A stretch of DNA of 35,478 nucleotides from assembly GCA_020346465.1 (NCBI GenBank), contig CP070783.1:1296112-1331589 (forward strand), given 5' to 3'. The notes under the pieces were generated by a model. The model was given only the letters and a program-made list of their open reading frames with translations, had not been told where the DNA came from and ran no database searches. Of this stretch, positions 7,562-15,144 are shown one piece after another. This DNA is from Deltaproteobacteria bacterium (lineage in GTDB: Bacteria; Desulfobacterota; Deferrimicrobia; Deferrimicrobiales; Deferrimicrobiaceae). Made by a program: the position numbers and the translations under genes. Numbering within the stretch: the stretch's first letter is position 1; each line of letters opens with the position of its first letter.

Positions 7562-9178
7562 TTACCCATGGAACCGGCTGGTGATCGGCATGCGGCGGTC
7601 CCTGCCCAGTGCCCGCGGGGTGATCTTGACCCCCGGCGGGGCCTGGCGCCTCTTGTATTCGCTTTGATCGACGAGGGCCACGACGCGACGGACGACCTCC
7701 TCGGGATACCCCGCCGCGGCCATCTCGGGGATGCTTCTGTCCTTCTCCACGTACATCCGCAGGATCGGGTCGAGCACGTCGTACTCGGGAAGGGAGTCCG
7801 TATCCTTCTGGTCGGGAGCCAGTTCCGCCGACGGGGGCCGTGTGAACACCCGCTCCGGGATGACGGTCCGACCGCACCGAAGGTTGTAGGAACGCGAGAG
7901 CCGGTAGACGTTCGTCTTGTACAGATCCTTGATCATGGCGAACCCTCCCGCCATGTCGCCGTACAGGGTCGCGTACCCGACGCTCATCTCGCTCTTGTTC
8001 CCCGTGGTGAGCACGAGGTGGCCGAACTTGTTGGAAAGGGCCATGAGGATCGTCCCGCGGATGCGCGCCTGGATGTTCTCTTCCGTGGCGTCGGGGGAGA
8101 GTCCCCGAAACGGTCCGGAGAGCTCCGACTCGAATGCCCGGTAGACATCGCGGATCGACAGGTCGATGCACCGGATGCCCAGGTTCGACGCCAGCGCGTG
8201 GGCGTCCTCGACGCTCATCCGCGCCGTGTACAGGGACGACATGGTCACCCCGAGCACGCGCCGGGGGCCCAGCGCCTCCACGGCGATCACGGCCACCAGC
8301 GAGGAATCGATCCCTCCGGACAGCCCGACGATCACGCCGGGGAACCGGTTCTTGTCGACGTAGTCGCGCGTCCCCAAGGCGAGCGCCCGGAAGATCTCCT
8401 CGTCGTCCTTGGGCGAAGGGTCGATGCGACCTCCCTCCCCGTTCCCGTCCACGTCGCAGAGCAGGAGGTCCTCCTCGAACATCTTCGCCCGCGCCAGGAG
8501 AGTCCCCGTCGCCGAGACGACCATGCTCCCCCCGTCGAAGACGAGCTCGTCCTGGCCCCCCACGAGGTTGCAGTAGGCGACCGGGCACCGGGAGGCGGCC
8601 GCATGCCTTGCCACCACTTCCCGGCGCGTCTCCCACTTCCCCGCGTGATACGGCGAGGAGGAGAGGTTCACGATGAGCCGGGCGCCCGCCCTCGCCTCCC
8701 GGGGAAGCGGCCCGCGGTGGACCCAGATGTCCTCGCACACCGTGACGCCGACGGGGGACCGCCCCGCGGGAAATACCATCGGATCCTTCCCCCGGGAAAA
8801 GTACCGGACCTCGTCGAAGACCCCGTAGTTGGGGAGGTGGATCTTGCGGTAGACGCCGCGCACGCGCCCCCCGGCCGCGATCCCGGCGGCGTTGTACCTT
8901 CTCCCCTTGTCGTCCCTGTGGACGAACCCGACGACCGCCGTGATCCCCTTCACCTGGCGGGCGATCTCCTTCCAGGTCCGCATGTTCTCCTCGAGGAAGG
9001 AGTCGCGCAGAAGGAGGTCTTCGGGGGGGTAGCCGGGGATCGCCAGTTCGGGGAACACCACGAGCGCCGCCCCCGCCTTCCTCGCACGGGCGACGTAGGC
9101 GAGGATCTTCCGGGCATTTCCCGCGATATCCCCCACGGTCGTGTTGATCTGCGCAAGCGCGATGCGGAGCGGCTTCAT
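7562..9178 (-). CDS. nadE: Glutamine-dependent NAD+ synthetase
   Basis: A 538-residue two-domain enzyme that converts nicotinate adenine dinucleotide to NAD+ with ATP and glutamine. The N-terminal nitrilase-type glutaminase domain shows the triad Glu44 (FPELAIPGY), Lys112 (YRKIHLPNYG) and Cys148 (VTVCEDIW). The C-terminal synthetase domain has the ATP pyrophosphatase loop GLSGGIDSS (about residue 283) and the NAD-site segment TTGNKSEMSVGYATLYGD. A second in-frame ATG three codons upstream (9187) is equally possible; neither has a well-spaced ribosome site. Together with the nicotinamidase and pncB genes in the minus-strand operon at 21.9-23.6 kb, it makes most of a salvage route. It is divergent from the MFS gene. 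Confidence 0.95.
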   Translation of the reverse strand: MKPLRIALAQINTTVGDIAGNARKILAYVARARKAGAALVVFPELAIPGYPPEDLLLRDSFLEENMRTWKEIARQVKGITAVVGFVHRDDKGRRYNAAGIAAGGRVRGVYRKIHLPNYGVFDEVRYFSRGKDPMVFPAGRSPVGVTVCEDIWVHRGPLPREARAGARLIVNLSSSPYHAGKWETRREVVARHAAASRCPVAYCNLVGGQDELVFDGGSMVVSATGTLLARAKMFEEDLLLCDVDGNGEGGRIDPSPKDDEEIFRALALGTRDYVDKNRFPGVIVGLSGGIDSSLVAVIAVEALGPRRVLGVTMSSLYTARMSVEDAHALASNLGIRCIDLSIRDVYRAFESELSGPFRGLSPDATEENIQARIRGTILMALSNKFGHLVLTTGNKSEMSVGYATLYGDMAGGFAMIKDLYKTNVYRLSRSYNLRCGRTVIPERVFTRPPSAELAPDQKDTDSLPEYDVLDPILRMYVEKDRSIPEMAAAGYPEEVVRRVVALVDQSEYKRRQAPPGVKITPRALGRDRRMPITSRFHG

Positions 9179-9229
9179 CTCCCCCATTCTCCCGGAAACG
9201 GCGCGCGGGGGGAAGAGCGCAGCGACGGG

Positions 9230-9257
9230 TGGAAAAAATCCCCCCTGCGGGTATAGT
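9230..9257 (+). promoter_or_regulatory. Promoter for a probably leaderless MFS transcript
   Basis: TGGAAA (9230-9235), a 16-base spacer and TATAGT (9252-9257, five of six consensus). The -10 box ends seven bases before the ATG, so the transcript would begin at the start codon. No Shine-Dalgarno sequence lies between. Confidence 0.5.
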
Positions 9258-9264
9258 ACCCCTT

Positions 9265-10431
9265 ATGCCGCACCCGCTCTACGACCGGAACTACTTTCTC
9301 CTGAACACGGCGAACTTCCTCTATTCCCTGTATGCCACCATGTTCATCTTCCTCCCGGCCTTCCTGTACACCTTGGACATCCGGGAGGGGGAGATCGGCC
9401 TGATCATGGCCACGGGGACGCTCGTCTCCGTGTCGCTCAAGCCGGTCAACGGGCTCTTCGTCGACCGGCGGGGGCGGACGGCGTTCCTGGTCTCCGGCGC
9501 CCTGCTCGCCTCGGCCTCCACGGTGCCGTGGCTCTTTGTCCGGGAAGGAGGCGCGCACCTCTTCGCCATCCGGATCTTCCAGGGGGCGGCGTACTCCTTC
9601 TTCGCAACCGCCTCCTACGCCTACATCGCCGCGGCCGCCCCGCCGGACCGCCGGGGGGAGGCGCTCGGGGTCTTCGGACTCTCCTTCTTCATCCCCACGG
9701 CGCTCGGCGGATGGCTCGGGGAATGGGTGATCGGAAGGGCGGGATTCCACGGCCTCTTCCTGTCCGCCGTCGTCATCGCGTTCCTCGCGGGCATTTTCCC
9801 GCTGGGGATGGCGGAGCCGAAGCGGTCCTCCCAGCTTCCCGTCTCCTCGCTTCTGGAGTTCCTCTCCCGGACGTACTTCATCCCGAACTCGGCGGCGTTC
9901 CTCTTCGGCACGGCGTTCGGATCGATCTTCACCTTCCTTCCCGTCTTCCTGCTGATCCGGAAGGTCTCCACGATCGGCGTCTTCGTCGTCGTCTACGCCC
10001 TGACCGTCGTCGCGACGAGGACCCTCGGCCGGAAGCTCTCCGACCGTCTCCCGCGCGAGCGCCTTTGCCTCGTTTCCCTCCTGCTCCTCGCGGCGGGGAT
10101 CCTCGCCATCCCCTTCGTGCGGGGGCACGCAGGCCTTGCCCTCGTGGCCATGGTCACCGGCACGGGGCACGGCTTCCTGTTTCCCTCGCTCTCCGCGCTC
10201 ATCCTCGACCGGGCGGGCAGAGAGAAGGGGGGGATGGCGATGGCGATGTTCACGGGGGCGTTCGACATGGGGCTCGTGGTGGGGGCGGCGGCCTTCGGGT
10301 TCGTGGCCGAATATCTGGGGTACACCGCCATGTTCTCCTCGGCGGCGGCGTTCACGGCGGCGGGCGCGCTGTTCTTCTTTACGCAGGACCCGTCGTTCCG
10401 GAGAGCATCGCCTCGCGGACCCGGTTCATGA
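9265..10431 (+). CDS. Major facilitator superfamily transporter
   Basis: A 388-residue inner-membrane transporter with about twelve hydrophobic segments in two sets of six. The loop between helices 2 and 3 carries the MFS signature remnant NGLFVDRRGR (about residues 64-73), and the matching loop in the second half has RTLGRKLSDRLPRER. There is no periplasmic domain. The closest general resemblance is to YfcJ/arabinose-efflux-like exporters, but the substrate cannot be read from sequence. The ATG was chosen over an earlier in-frame codon because the -10 box lies in between. The last 17 codons overlap the end of plsC on the other strand by 53 bases. Confidence 0.88.
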   Translation: MPHPLYDRNYFLLNTANFLYSLYATMFIFLPAFLYTLDIREGEIGLIMATGTLVSVSLKPVNGLFVDRRGRTAFLVSGALLASASTVPWLFVREGGAHLFAIRIFQGAAYSFFATASYAYIAAAAPPDRRGEALGVFGLSFFIPTALGGWLGEWVIGRAGFHGLFLSAVVIAFLAGIFPLGMAEPKRSSQLPVSSLLEFLSRTYFIPNSAAFLFGTAFGSIFTFLPVFLLIRKVSTIGVFVVVYALTVVATRTLGRKLSDRLPRERLCLVSLLLLAAGILAIPFVRGHAGLALVAMVTGTGHGFLFPSLSALILDRAGREKGGMAMAMFTGAFDMGLVVGAAAFGFVAEYLGYTAMFSSAAAFTAAGALFFFTQDPSFRRASPRGPGS

Positions 10432-11101
10432 GGTCCGGGATGTCCGACGAGGTCCGGCCCCGGGTCTCGAGCGGGGGAAAGATCTCGACCGTGATCGTCC
10501 CGGGCCGGACGCGCAGCGTGTCCGCGGCCACGATCTCGCGGCTCCCCGAGACCCGCACGGGGACGATCGGCAGCCCCACCTGCAGGGCCATCCAGAACCC
10601 CCCTTTCTTGAACGGCTGCAGGTTCCCGTCCCGGCTGCGCGTCCCCTCCGGGTAGATCATCACCGAGTTGTTCCCGGACAGCCCGGAAAGCGCCCTGTCC
10701 AGCGAGGCTCTCGATTGCTCGGGGGAAGACCGGTCGACCATGATCTGGCCGCAGGCGAGCAGGACCCACCCGAAGACCGGGATCTTCGCCAGTTCCTTCT
10801 TGAATACCCAGTGGAGAGGATGGGAAATGACGATCGCAAGGGCCGGAGAGTCGGCGAGGCTGATATGGTTGGAGAGAAAGACGTACGGCTTTGCCGCATC
10901 GATATTCTCCATCCCGCGCCCCACGACCCGGATCCGGAACAACCAGAAGGCGACCCGGGCGTAGGTGCTGGACACCACGAGGAAGAGCTTTCCCTTCAGC
11001 GACTTCCCCGGCAGGAGCAGGGCCAGGACGATGGCCGGCACCCCCATCACGAGCGTGAGGATCCCCAGGAGAACCAGCTGCACGGCGTTGAGAACCGTCA
11101 T
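10379..11101 (-). CDS. plsC: 1-acyl-sn-glycerol-3-phosphate acyltransferase
   Basis: A 240-residue membrane-associated acyltransferase that makes phosphatidic acid from lysophosphatidic acid. An N-terminal hydrophobic segment (about residues 5-32) anchors it. Motif I is NHISLAD (HxxxxD), followed by FKKELAKIPVFGW. Motif III is YPEGTRSRDG, and motif IV is the LPIVPVRVSG strand. Its ATG overlaps the TGA of nth (ATGA). The coding end overlaps the convergent MFS gene by 53 bases. Acyl donor preference is not visible. Length is normal for PlsC. Confidence 0.93.
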   Translation of the reverse strand: MTVLNAVQLVLLGILTLVMGVPAIVLALLLPGKSLKGKLFLVVSSTYARVAFWLFRIRVVGRGMENIDAAKPYVFLSNHISLADSPALAIVISHPLHWVFKKELAKIPVFGWVLLACGQIMVDRSSPEQSRASLDRALSGLSGNNSVMIYPEGTRSRDGNLQPFKKGGFWMALQVGLPIVPVRVSGSREIVAADTLRVRPGTITVEIFPPLETRGRTSSDIPDLMNRVREAMLSGTTGPA

Positions 11102-11805
11102 CGGGCGTGCGTCCTCCGCTTCCCCGTCCCCCGCACCCCTTCCGGGCATACCGGCAAGAGAGGGCATTCCGCATGGAGCGGGTTCGAAGGACGGCAGATC
11201 TCCCGTCCGAGCCGGATCAGGTTGAGATGCAGCGGTATGTGCTCCCCCTTCGGGACGTGCGGCTCGAGCAGAAGCGCCGCCCGGGACAGGTCGGCTGTCG
11301 CCGGGACGAGCCGAAGCCTTCTTGCCACCCGGAGGATGTGCGTGTCGACGGGAAACGCCTCCTTCCCGAAGGAGAACAGAAGGAGGACGTTCGCGGTCTT
11401 GATCCCCACCCCGGGGAGGGAGGTCAGGTACGCGCGCGCCTCGGGGAGCGACCGGTCCCGAAGGAAATCGAGGGTATACCCCCCGCGCTCCTGCTTGAGA
11501 CGGGAAAGCGCCGTCAGGATCGATCCGGCCTTCGCCTTCGCCAGTCCTCCCACCCGGATCGCCTCCTCCACCTGTTCCGGCTTCGCCCGGGCAAGCAGGG
11601 GAATCTCCGGAAAGCGCCTCGTCAGGGAGCGGAACGCGCGGTCGCGGTTCGCATCGGTCGTGTTTTGGGAAAGGATCGTGAGGATCAGGTTCCTCACCGG
11701 CTCTTCCTCGTGGGCGCACCGGAAAGGGCGGCCGAATCTCGCGCAGAGGCGGCGGGAGACGTCGGCAAGCCTTGCCCCGAAATCCTTGCCCCGCGCGGAA
11801 GTCAC
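11098..11805 (-). CDS. nth: Endonuclease III with a Cys-to-His change at the iron-sulfur site
   Basis: A 235-residue HhH-GPD DNA glycosylase/AP lyase for oxidised pyrimidines. The hairpin LPGVGIKTANV carries the catalytic Lys136, and FPVDTHILRV carries Asp154, as in Escherichia coli Nth (Lys120 and Asp138). The C-terminal [4Fe-4S] loop normally has Cys-x6-Cys-x2-Cys-x5-Cys. Here the same spacing gives Cys204, His211, Cys214 and Cys220, with a CAT codon at the second place. Whether the cluster uses His or is lost is unknown. The start is GTG overlapping the TGA of the upstream small gene; the TGA overlaps the plsC start. The first about 30 residues are longer and more basic than in E. coli. 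Confidence 0.92.
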   Translation of the reverse strand: MTSARGKDFGARLADVSRRLCARFGRPFRCAHEEEPVRNLILTILSQNTTDANRDRAFRSLTRRFPEIPLLARAKPEQVEEAIRVGGLAKAKAGSILTALSRLKQERGGYTLDFLRDRSLPEARAYLTSLPGVGIKTANVLLLFSFGKEAFPVDTHILRVARRLRLVPATADLSRAALLLEPHVPKGEHIPLHLNLIRLGREICRPSNPLHAECPLLPVCPEGVRGTGKRRTHAR

Positions 11806-12062
11806 TCGTCTTCGACGCCGATACGTCTGGCGAGACGGAGACCCTCCCGCGTCAGGCGAACGGCGGGCTGCAACTCCCAGTACTCGATCAGGCCCTTGGC
11901 GCGCAGCCCCTTGACGGCCTCGTCCAGCTCGTGCCGTTCGAGGCCGGCCTCCTCATCCAGCCCCCTGAGCCCCGGCGTCGCCGCCGGGCCGATCTCCCGG
12001 TAGAAGAGGAGAAGACAGACGAGCAGCTTCGACTCCGGCTGGGACAGATCCCGGTCGTTCAA
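11802..12062 (-). CDS. Small winged-helix-like protein, function unknown
   Basis: An 86-residue soluble protein starting MNDRDLSQPESKLLVCLLLFYREIG. The helix pattern, the Glu/Leu-rich middle (DEEAGLERHELDEAVKGLRA) and the KGLIEYWELQPAVRLTREGLRLA end with a short beta hairpin resemble a winged-helix domain. It has no ligand domain. It begins with TTG, whose last two bases join the lapA stop (TTGA), and ends in a GTGA overlap with nth. It is therefore placed by translational coupling between a membrane protein and a repair enzyme. DNA binding is an inference from fold pattern alone. Confidence 0.7.
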   Translation of the reverse strand: MNDRDLSQPESKLLVCLLLFYREIGPAATPGLRGLDEEAGLERHELDEAVKGLRAKGLIEYWELQPAVRLTREGLRLARRIGVEDE

Positions 12063-12334
12063 GGCGTGACGGGCGGAGGAGGGGGCTGCGCCTTCCGTTC
12101 GGCCGCCAGGTCGGCCTCGAGCTCCCGGATCCGGCGATTGCGCCGGAAGGCGGTCGGGATCCCGGGAAGGAACCCGACGATGACTCCCACCCCGAACGCG
12201 ACGATGATCACCACGAGGATGGAAGTGTCCACGTAATAGTTGAAGAACTTGACGGTGACGATCCCCGGGTTCTGGATCGCGAATACCGCAACAACACCCA
12301 TCAGAACGATCAGCAGGATCAGGACCAGTCTCAT
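12059..12334 (-). CDS. lapA: LapA-domain (DUF1049) membrane protein
   Basis: A 91-residue protein with two transmembrane segments (MRLVLILLIVLMGVVAVFAI and about residues 40-62), the AIQNPGIVTVKFF loop that marks the LapA/YciS domain, and a cytoplasmic coiled tail (RRNRRIRELEADLAAERKA) ending in prolines. In E. coli LapA works with LapB in controlling LpxC and lipopolysaccharide synthesis; that role is known for the family and not shown here, and no LapB tetratricopeptide partner is adjacent. The ATG is ten bases after a perfect TATAAT. A GTG 21 codons upstream would extend it with soluble sequence before the membrane helix and is less likely. Confidence 0.85.
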   Translation of the reverse strand: MRLVLILLIVLMGVVAVFAIQNPGIVTVKFFNYYVDTSILVVIIVAFGVGVIVGFLPGIPTAFRRNRRIRELEADLAAERKAQPPPPPVTP

Positions 12335-12344
12335 GGCAAGGCGG

Positions 12345-12350
12345 ATTATA
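12345..12350 (-). promoter_or_regulatory. TATAAT -10 box for lapA-nth-plsC
   Basis: A perfect TATAAT on the minus strand ends ten bases before the lapA ATG, giving a leaderless or nearly leaderless message. The -35 region is weak (GCGGTT at 17 bases). It stands out in GC-rich surroundings and would start the overlapped four-gene unit independently of the upstream cation transporter. Confidence 0.45.
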
Positions 12351-12407
12351 TCACGGGGGAACGATGCAACCGCCCGAAAAGAACCCGGTTGCCCCACCCG
12401 CCGCGGA

Positions 12408-13400
12408 TCAGACCTTCTTCCCGTTTTCCCGGCCAGGCCGCGTCCTTTCGGGATCCTCCAGCTTGCGGATTTCCCCCAGGACCCGCTCGCAATGGTCCTG
12501 TCCGAGGCACTCGATCTCGCACGGATCGATGTGGGTCACCACGTGCGCGTTGCCCAGCACCAGCGCCACCTCCTTCTCGAGGTGGTCCGCCACCCGGTGC
12601 GCGTCCTGGAGGAGATACTGGCGGCAGACGACGAGGTGGAAATCCACGTGCACCTCCGAGCCGGAGCGGCGCGTGCGGAGCTTGTGATAGTCGACGATGA
12701 GGGGACGGTGGCTCTCGATGATCTGGCGGATCTTCTCCACCGTTTCCGGCGGGAGGCTGCGGTCCATCAGGTCTCCCAGCGCCCCCCGAAAGATGGGTAA
12801 GGCCGCCGCGACGATGTATCCCCCCACGACCGCGGCCACTCCCGGGTCCAGCCACTTCCAGCCGGTCTGGCGGTACGCCAGGAGGGCGAGAAGGATCCCC
12901 CCGCTCGAATAGACGTCGGTCCGGTAATGGAGGGAGTCCGCCATGAGGGCGCTCGAGCCGGTCTCCTCCCCCGCCTTCCGGATCCGCCCGGAGATGTACC
13001 AGGAGGCGGCCACCGACAGGGCCATGACGACCAGCCCCGCGTCCACGGAACCCGGCACGATCCCGGCCCGTAACCGGCGGATCCCCTCCCAGACGATCCA
13101 CACCCCGGTCAGGGCGACGATCACCGACATGAAGATGGTGCCGAGCGTTTCCGCTTTCCCGTGCCCGTACGGGTGCGAGGAATCGGGAGGCTCCATCGAC
13201 TTCCGGATCGAGAGGTAGTTCACCCCCGACATGAGAATGTCCGCAAGGTTGTCGAACGCGGAGGAGAGGACCCCCAGGGAGCCGGTTGCGATCCCTACGA
13301 AGAGCTTGGTCGCGGCGAGGGTGACCGCGCTTCCCAGGGAAAAGCGGGCGGTCCCGATCCGCTTCCGGTCCATCTCCTCCTTCCGGAGCCCGCCCGCCAT
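12408..13400 (-). CDS. Cation diffusion facilitator family transporter
   Basis: A 330-residue inner-membrane metal/proton antiporter. Six hydrophobic helices cover about residues 20-215. The helix-2 metal site reads SSAFDNLADIL, with two Asp spaced by three, and the helix-5 site is DSLHYRTDVYSS with His-x-x-x-Asp, the usual zinc/iron/manganese site pair. The C-terminal cytoplasmic domain has the EVHVDFHLVV strand and QDAHRVADHLEKEV helix of the dimerising CDF tail, then a Cys-rich His-Asp stretch (HIDPCEIECLGQDHCE) that may bind metal. The ATG follows AAAGGAT; another ATG nine codons later is also possible. It is divergent from ilvE. Confidence 0.92.
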   Translation of the reverse strand: MAGGLRKEEMDRKRIGTARFSLGSAVTLAATKLFVGIATGSLGVLSSAFDNLADILMSGVNYLSIRKSMEPPDSSHPYGHGKAETLGTIFMSVIVALTGVWIVWEGIRRLRAGIVPGSVDAGLVVMALSVAASWYISGRIRKAGEETGSSALMADSLHYRTDVYSSGGILLALLAYRQTGWKWLDPGVAAVVGGYIVAAALPIFRGALGDLMDRSLPPETVEKIRQIIESHRPLIVDYHKLRTRRSGSEVHVDFHLVVCRQYLLQDAHRVADHLEKEVALVLGNAHVVTHIDPCEIECLGQDHCERVLGEIRKLEDPERTRPGRENGKKV

Positions 13401-13468
13401 GAAGATCCTTTGCCCCTTTGGTCCGCGGCCCGGTCCCGCATCGACCTGCGCAGCGCGGGTCGCCCGGA

Positions 13469-13498
13469 TTGACAGTCTTTCCATTCCTTTGCAAGAAT
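13469..13498 (+). promoter_or_regulatory. Sigma-70 promoter for ilvE
   Basis: A perfect TTGACA (13469-13474), an 18-base spacer and AAGAAT (13493-13498, four of six). Transcription would start near 13505, giving a leader of about 23 bases that contains the GGGAGG ribosome site before the GTG. Confidence 0.55.
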
Positions 13499-13527
13499 AG
13501 CACATCAATTCCGGCGGGAGGGCGGAC

Positions 13528-14448
13528 GTGGTCCCCAAAACGAAGAAGATCTGGCTGGACGGGAAGTTTGTCGACTGGGACGCCGCACAGGTCCACGTCC
13601 TCTCCCACACGCTGCACTACGGCGTCGGGGTGTTCGAGGGGATCCGCTGCTACAAGACCGAGGGCGGCGGGTCCGCCATCTTCCGGCTCAAGGAGCACGT
13701 GGACCGGCTCTTCGCCTCGGCCCACATCGTTCTCCTGACCATCCCCTTCTCCCCCGAGAAGATTTGCGACGCCATCCGCCGGACCGTCACCGTCAACGGG
13801 CTCTCCGAGGGGTACATCCGGCCGGTCGTCCTCATCGGGGACGGGGAGATGGGGCTGTTCGCGAAGAGCAACCCGATCCGCGTGGCGGTGGCCGCCTGGT
13901 CGTGGGGGGCCTACCTCGGCGACGAGGGGATCCGGAAGGGAATCCGGGCGAAGGTCTCCTCCTTCAGCCGCAACCACGTCAACGCGGCCATGACGAAAGG
14001 GAAGATCAACGGCTCCTACGTCAACTCCGTCCTCGCGAAGTGGGAGGTCAAGCAGGCGGGCTACGACGAGGCGGTAATGCTGGACACCGAAGGATACGTC
14101 GCCGAGGCCTCCGGGGAGAATATCTTCATCGTCCGGAACGGGATCCTGCAGACCTCGCCCCTGACGTCGATCCTCCCGGGGATCACCCGGGACTCCGTCC
14201 TGACCATCGCCCGCAAACTCAACCTCCCGGTCAAGGAGACCCGCTTCACCCGGGACGAAATGTACATCGCCGACGAGATGTTCTTCACCGGCACGGCCGC
14301 CGAGATCACCCCGGTGCGGGAGGTGGACGACCGCCTCGTGGGCACGGGGAAGCCGGGTCCGGTCACGAAGCAGATCCAGGACGAGTTCTTCGACATCGTC
14401 CGGGGGAAGAACGCTCTCTTCGCGCACTGGCTCGACGTTCTCAAGTAA
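13528..14448 (+). CDS. ilvE: Branched-chain amino acid aminotransferase
   Basis: A 306-residue fold-type IV PLP aminotransferase that makes valine, leucine and isoleucine from their 2-oxo acids with glutamate. Key features are the HTLHYGVGVFEGIR entry (residues 27-40), the phosphate/substrate Arg region GYIRPVV, the PLP lysine at about 159 in KINGSYVNS, and the GYVAEASGENIF loop (about 189-200) that marks IlvE rather than D-amino acid transaminase or lyase. The start is GTG with GGGAGG upstream. It has its own TTGACA promoter. Length is typical. No other ilv or leu genes are nearby. Confidence 0.95.
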   Translation: MVPKTKKIWLDGKFVDWDAAQVHVLSHTLHYGVGVFEGIRCYKTEGGGSAIFRLKEHVDRLFASAHIVLLTIPFSPEKICDAIRRTVTVNGLSEGYIRPVVLIGDGEMGLFAKSNPIRVAVAAWSWGAYLGDEGIRKGIRAKVSSFSRNHVNAAMTKGKINGSYVNSVLAKWEVKQAGYDEAVMLDTEGYVAEASGENIFIVRNGILQTSPLTSILPGITRDSVLTIARKLNLPVKETRFTRDEMYIADEMFFTGTAAEITPVREVDDRLVGTGKPGPVTKQIQDEFFDIVRGKNALFAHWLDVLK

Positions 14449-14490
14449 CTCCCTCCGGAACAACGGGGCCGGGGAGGGCTCGGGGCACCG

Positions 14491-14499
14491 TGGTAAGAT
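14491..14499 (+). promoter_or_regulatory. Extended -10 promoter for a leaderless queE-queC message
   Basis: TG-G-TAAGAT: an extended -10 dinucleotide plus a five-of-six box (14494-14499), ending six bases before the queE ATG. The upstream 45 bases between ilvE and this box hold only a loose CCCTCC/GGAGGG pairing without a T-tract. Confidence 0.5.
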
Positions 14500-14505
14500 A
14501 GACAG

Positions 14506-15144
14506 ATGCTTCGCGTGTCCGAGATCTTCGCCAGCATCCAGGGGGAGACCTCCTATGTCGGTCTTCCGTTCGCCTTCGTCCGCCTGACCGGCTGCAACCT
14601 CCGGTGCCGCTACTGCGACACGACGTACGCGTACGACGGCGGGGAGGAGATCCCTCTCGAGGAGGTCGTGACGCGGGTGACCTTGTTCGGCATTCCGCGG
14701 GTGATGGTGACCGGCGGCGAGCCGCTGCTTCAGGAGGAAACCCCCGTTCTCGTCACCGCGCTCCTCGATCTCGACCACACGGTCCTCGTGGAGACGAACG
14801 GAACCGTTCCCCTCTCCCGCCTGGACCCCCGGGCGGTCCGGATCATGGACGTCAAATGCCCCGGCTCCGGGGAGGCGGGAAAGACGGCCTGGGAGAATTT
14901 CGGCCACCTCGGCGCCCGCGACGAGGTCAAGTTCGTCCTCTCCTCCAGGGAAGATTACCGGTTCGCCCGGACGGTGATCGAAACGTACGGGAAAAAGCAC
15001 CCGTTCCAGGTGTTGCTGTCCCCGGCCTTCGGCCTTCTCTCCCCCGAGGAGCTCGCCGGCTGGATGGTCGGGGACGCCATCGACGCGAGGTTCCAGCTGC
15101 AGATCCACAAGCTTGTCTGGGGACCGGACCGGAGAGGGGTGTGA
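14506..15144 (+). CDS. queE: 7-carboxy-7-deazaguanine synthase
   Basis: A 212-residue radical-SAM enzyme that contracts 6-carboxytetrahydropterin to 7-carboxy-7-deazaguanine, on the way to queuosine. The N-terminus SEIFASIQGET is the QueE signature. The cluster motif is Cys30-x3-Cys34-x2-Cys37 (TGCNLRCRYCDT), the SAM-binding segment is VTGGEPLLQ, and ETNGT and DVKCPGSG follow. The gene ends in a GTGA overlap with queC. QueD and QueF are not in the window, so the rest of the pathway must be elsewhere. Length is at the short end but normal for bacterial QueE. Confidence 0.95.
   Translation: MLRVSEIFASIQGETSYVGLPFAFVRLTGCNLRCRYCDTTYAYDGGEEIPLEEVVTRVTLFGIPRVMVTGGEPLLQEETPVLVTALLDLDHTVLVETNGTVPLSRLDPRAVRIMDVKCPGSGEAGKTAWENFGHLGARDEVKFVLSSREDYRFARTVIETYGKKHPFQVLLSPAFGLLSPEELAGWMVGDAIDARFQLQIHKLVWGPDRRGV

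Noticed and set aside
6992-9256. A 754-codon plus-strand open frame over the DinB and nadE genes
   Set aside because: It is the mirror of nadE coding sequence, with runs of Arg, Pro, Asp and Val typical of antisense reading in GC-rich DNA and no recognisable motif.
14449-14490. Rho-independent terminator after ilvE
   Set aside because: CCCTCCGG and CCGGGGAGGG pair only with a bulge, and no T-tract follows.
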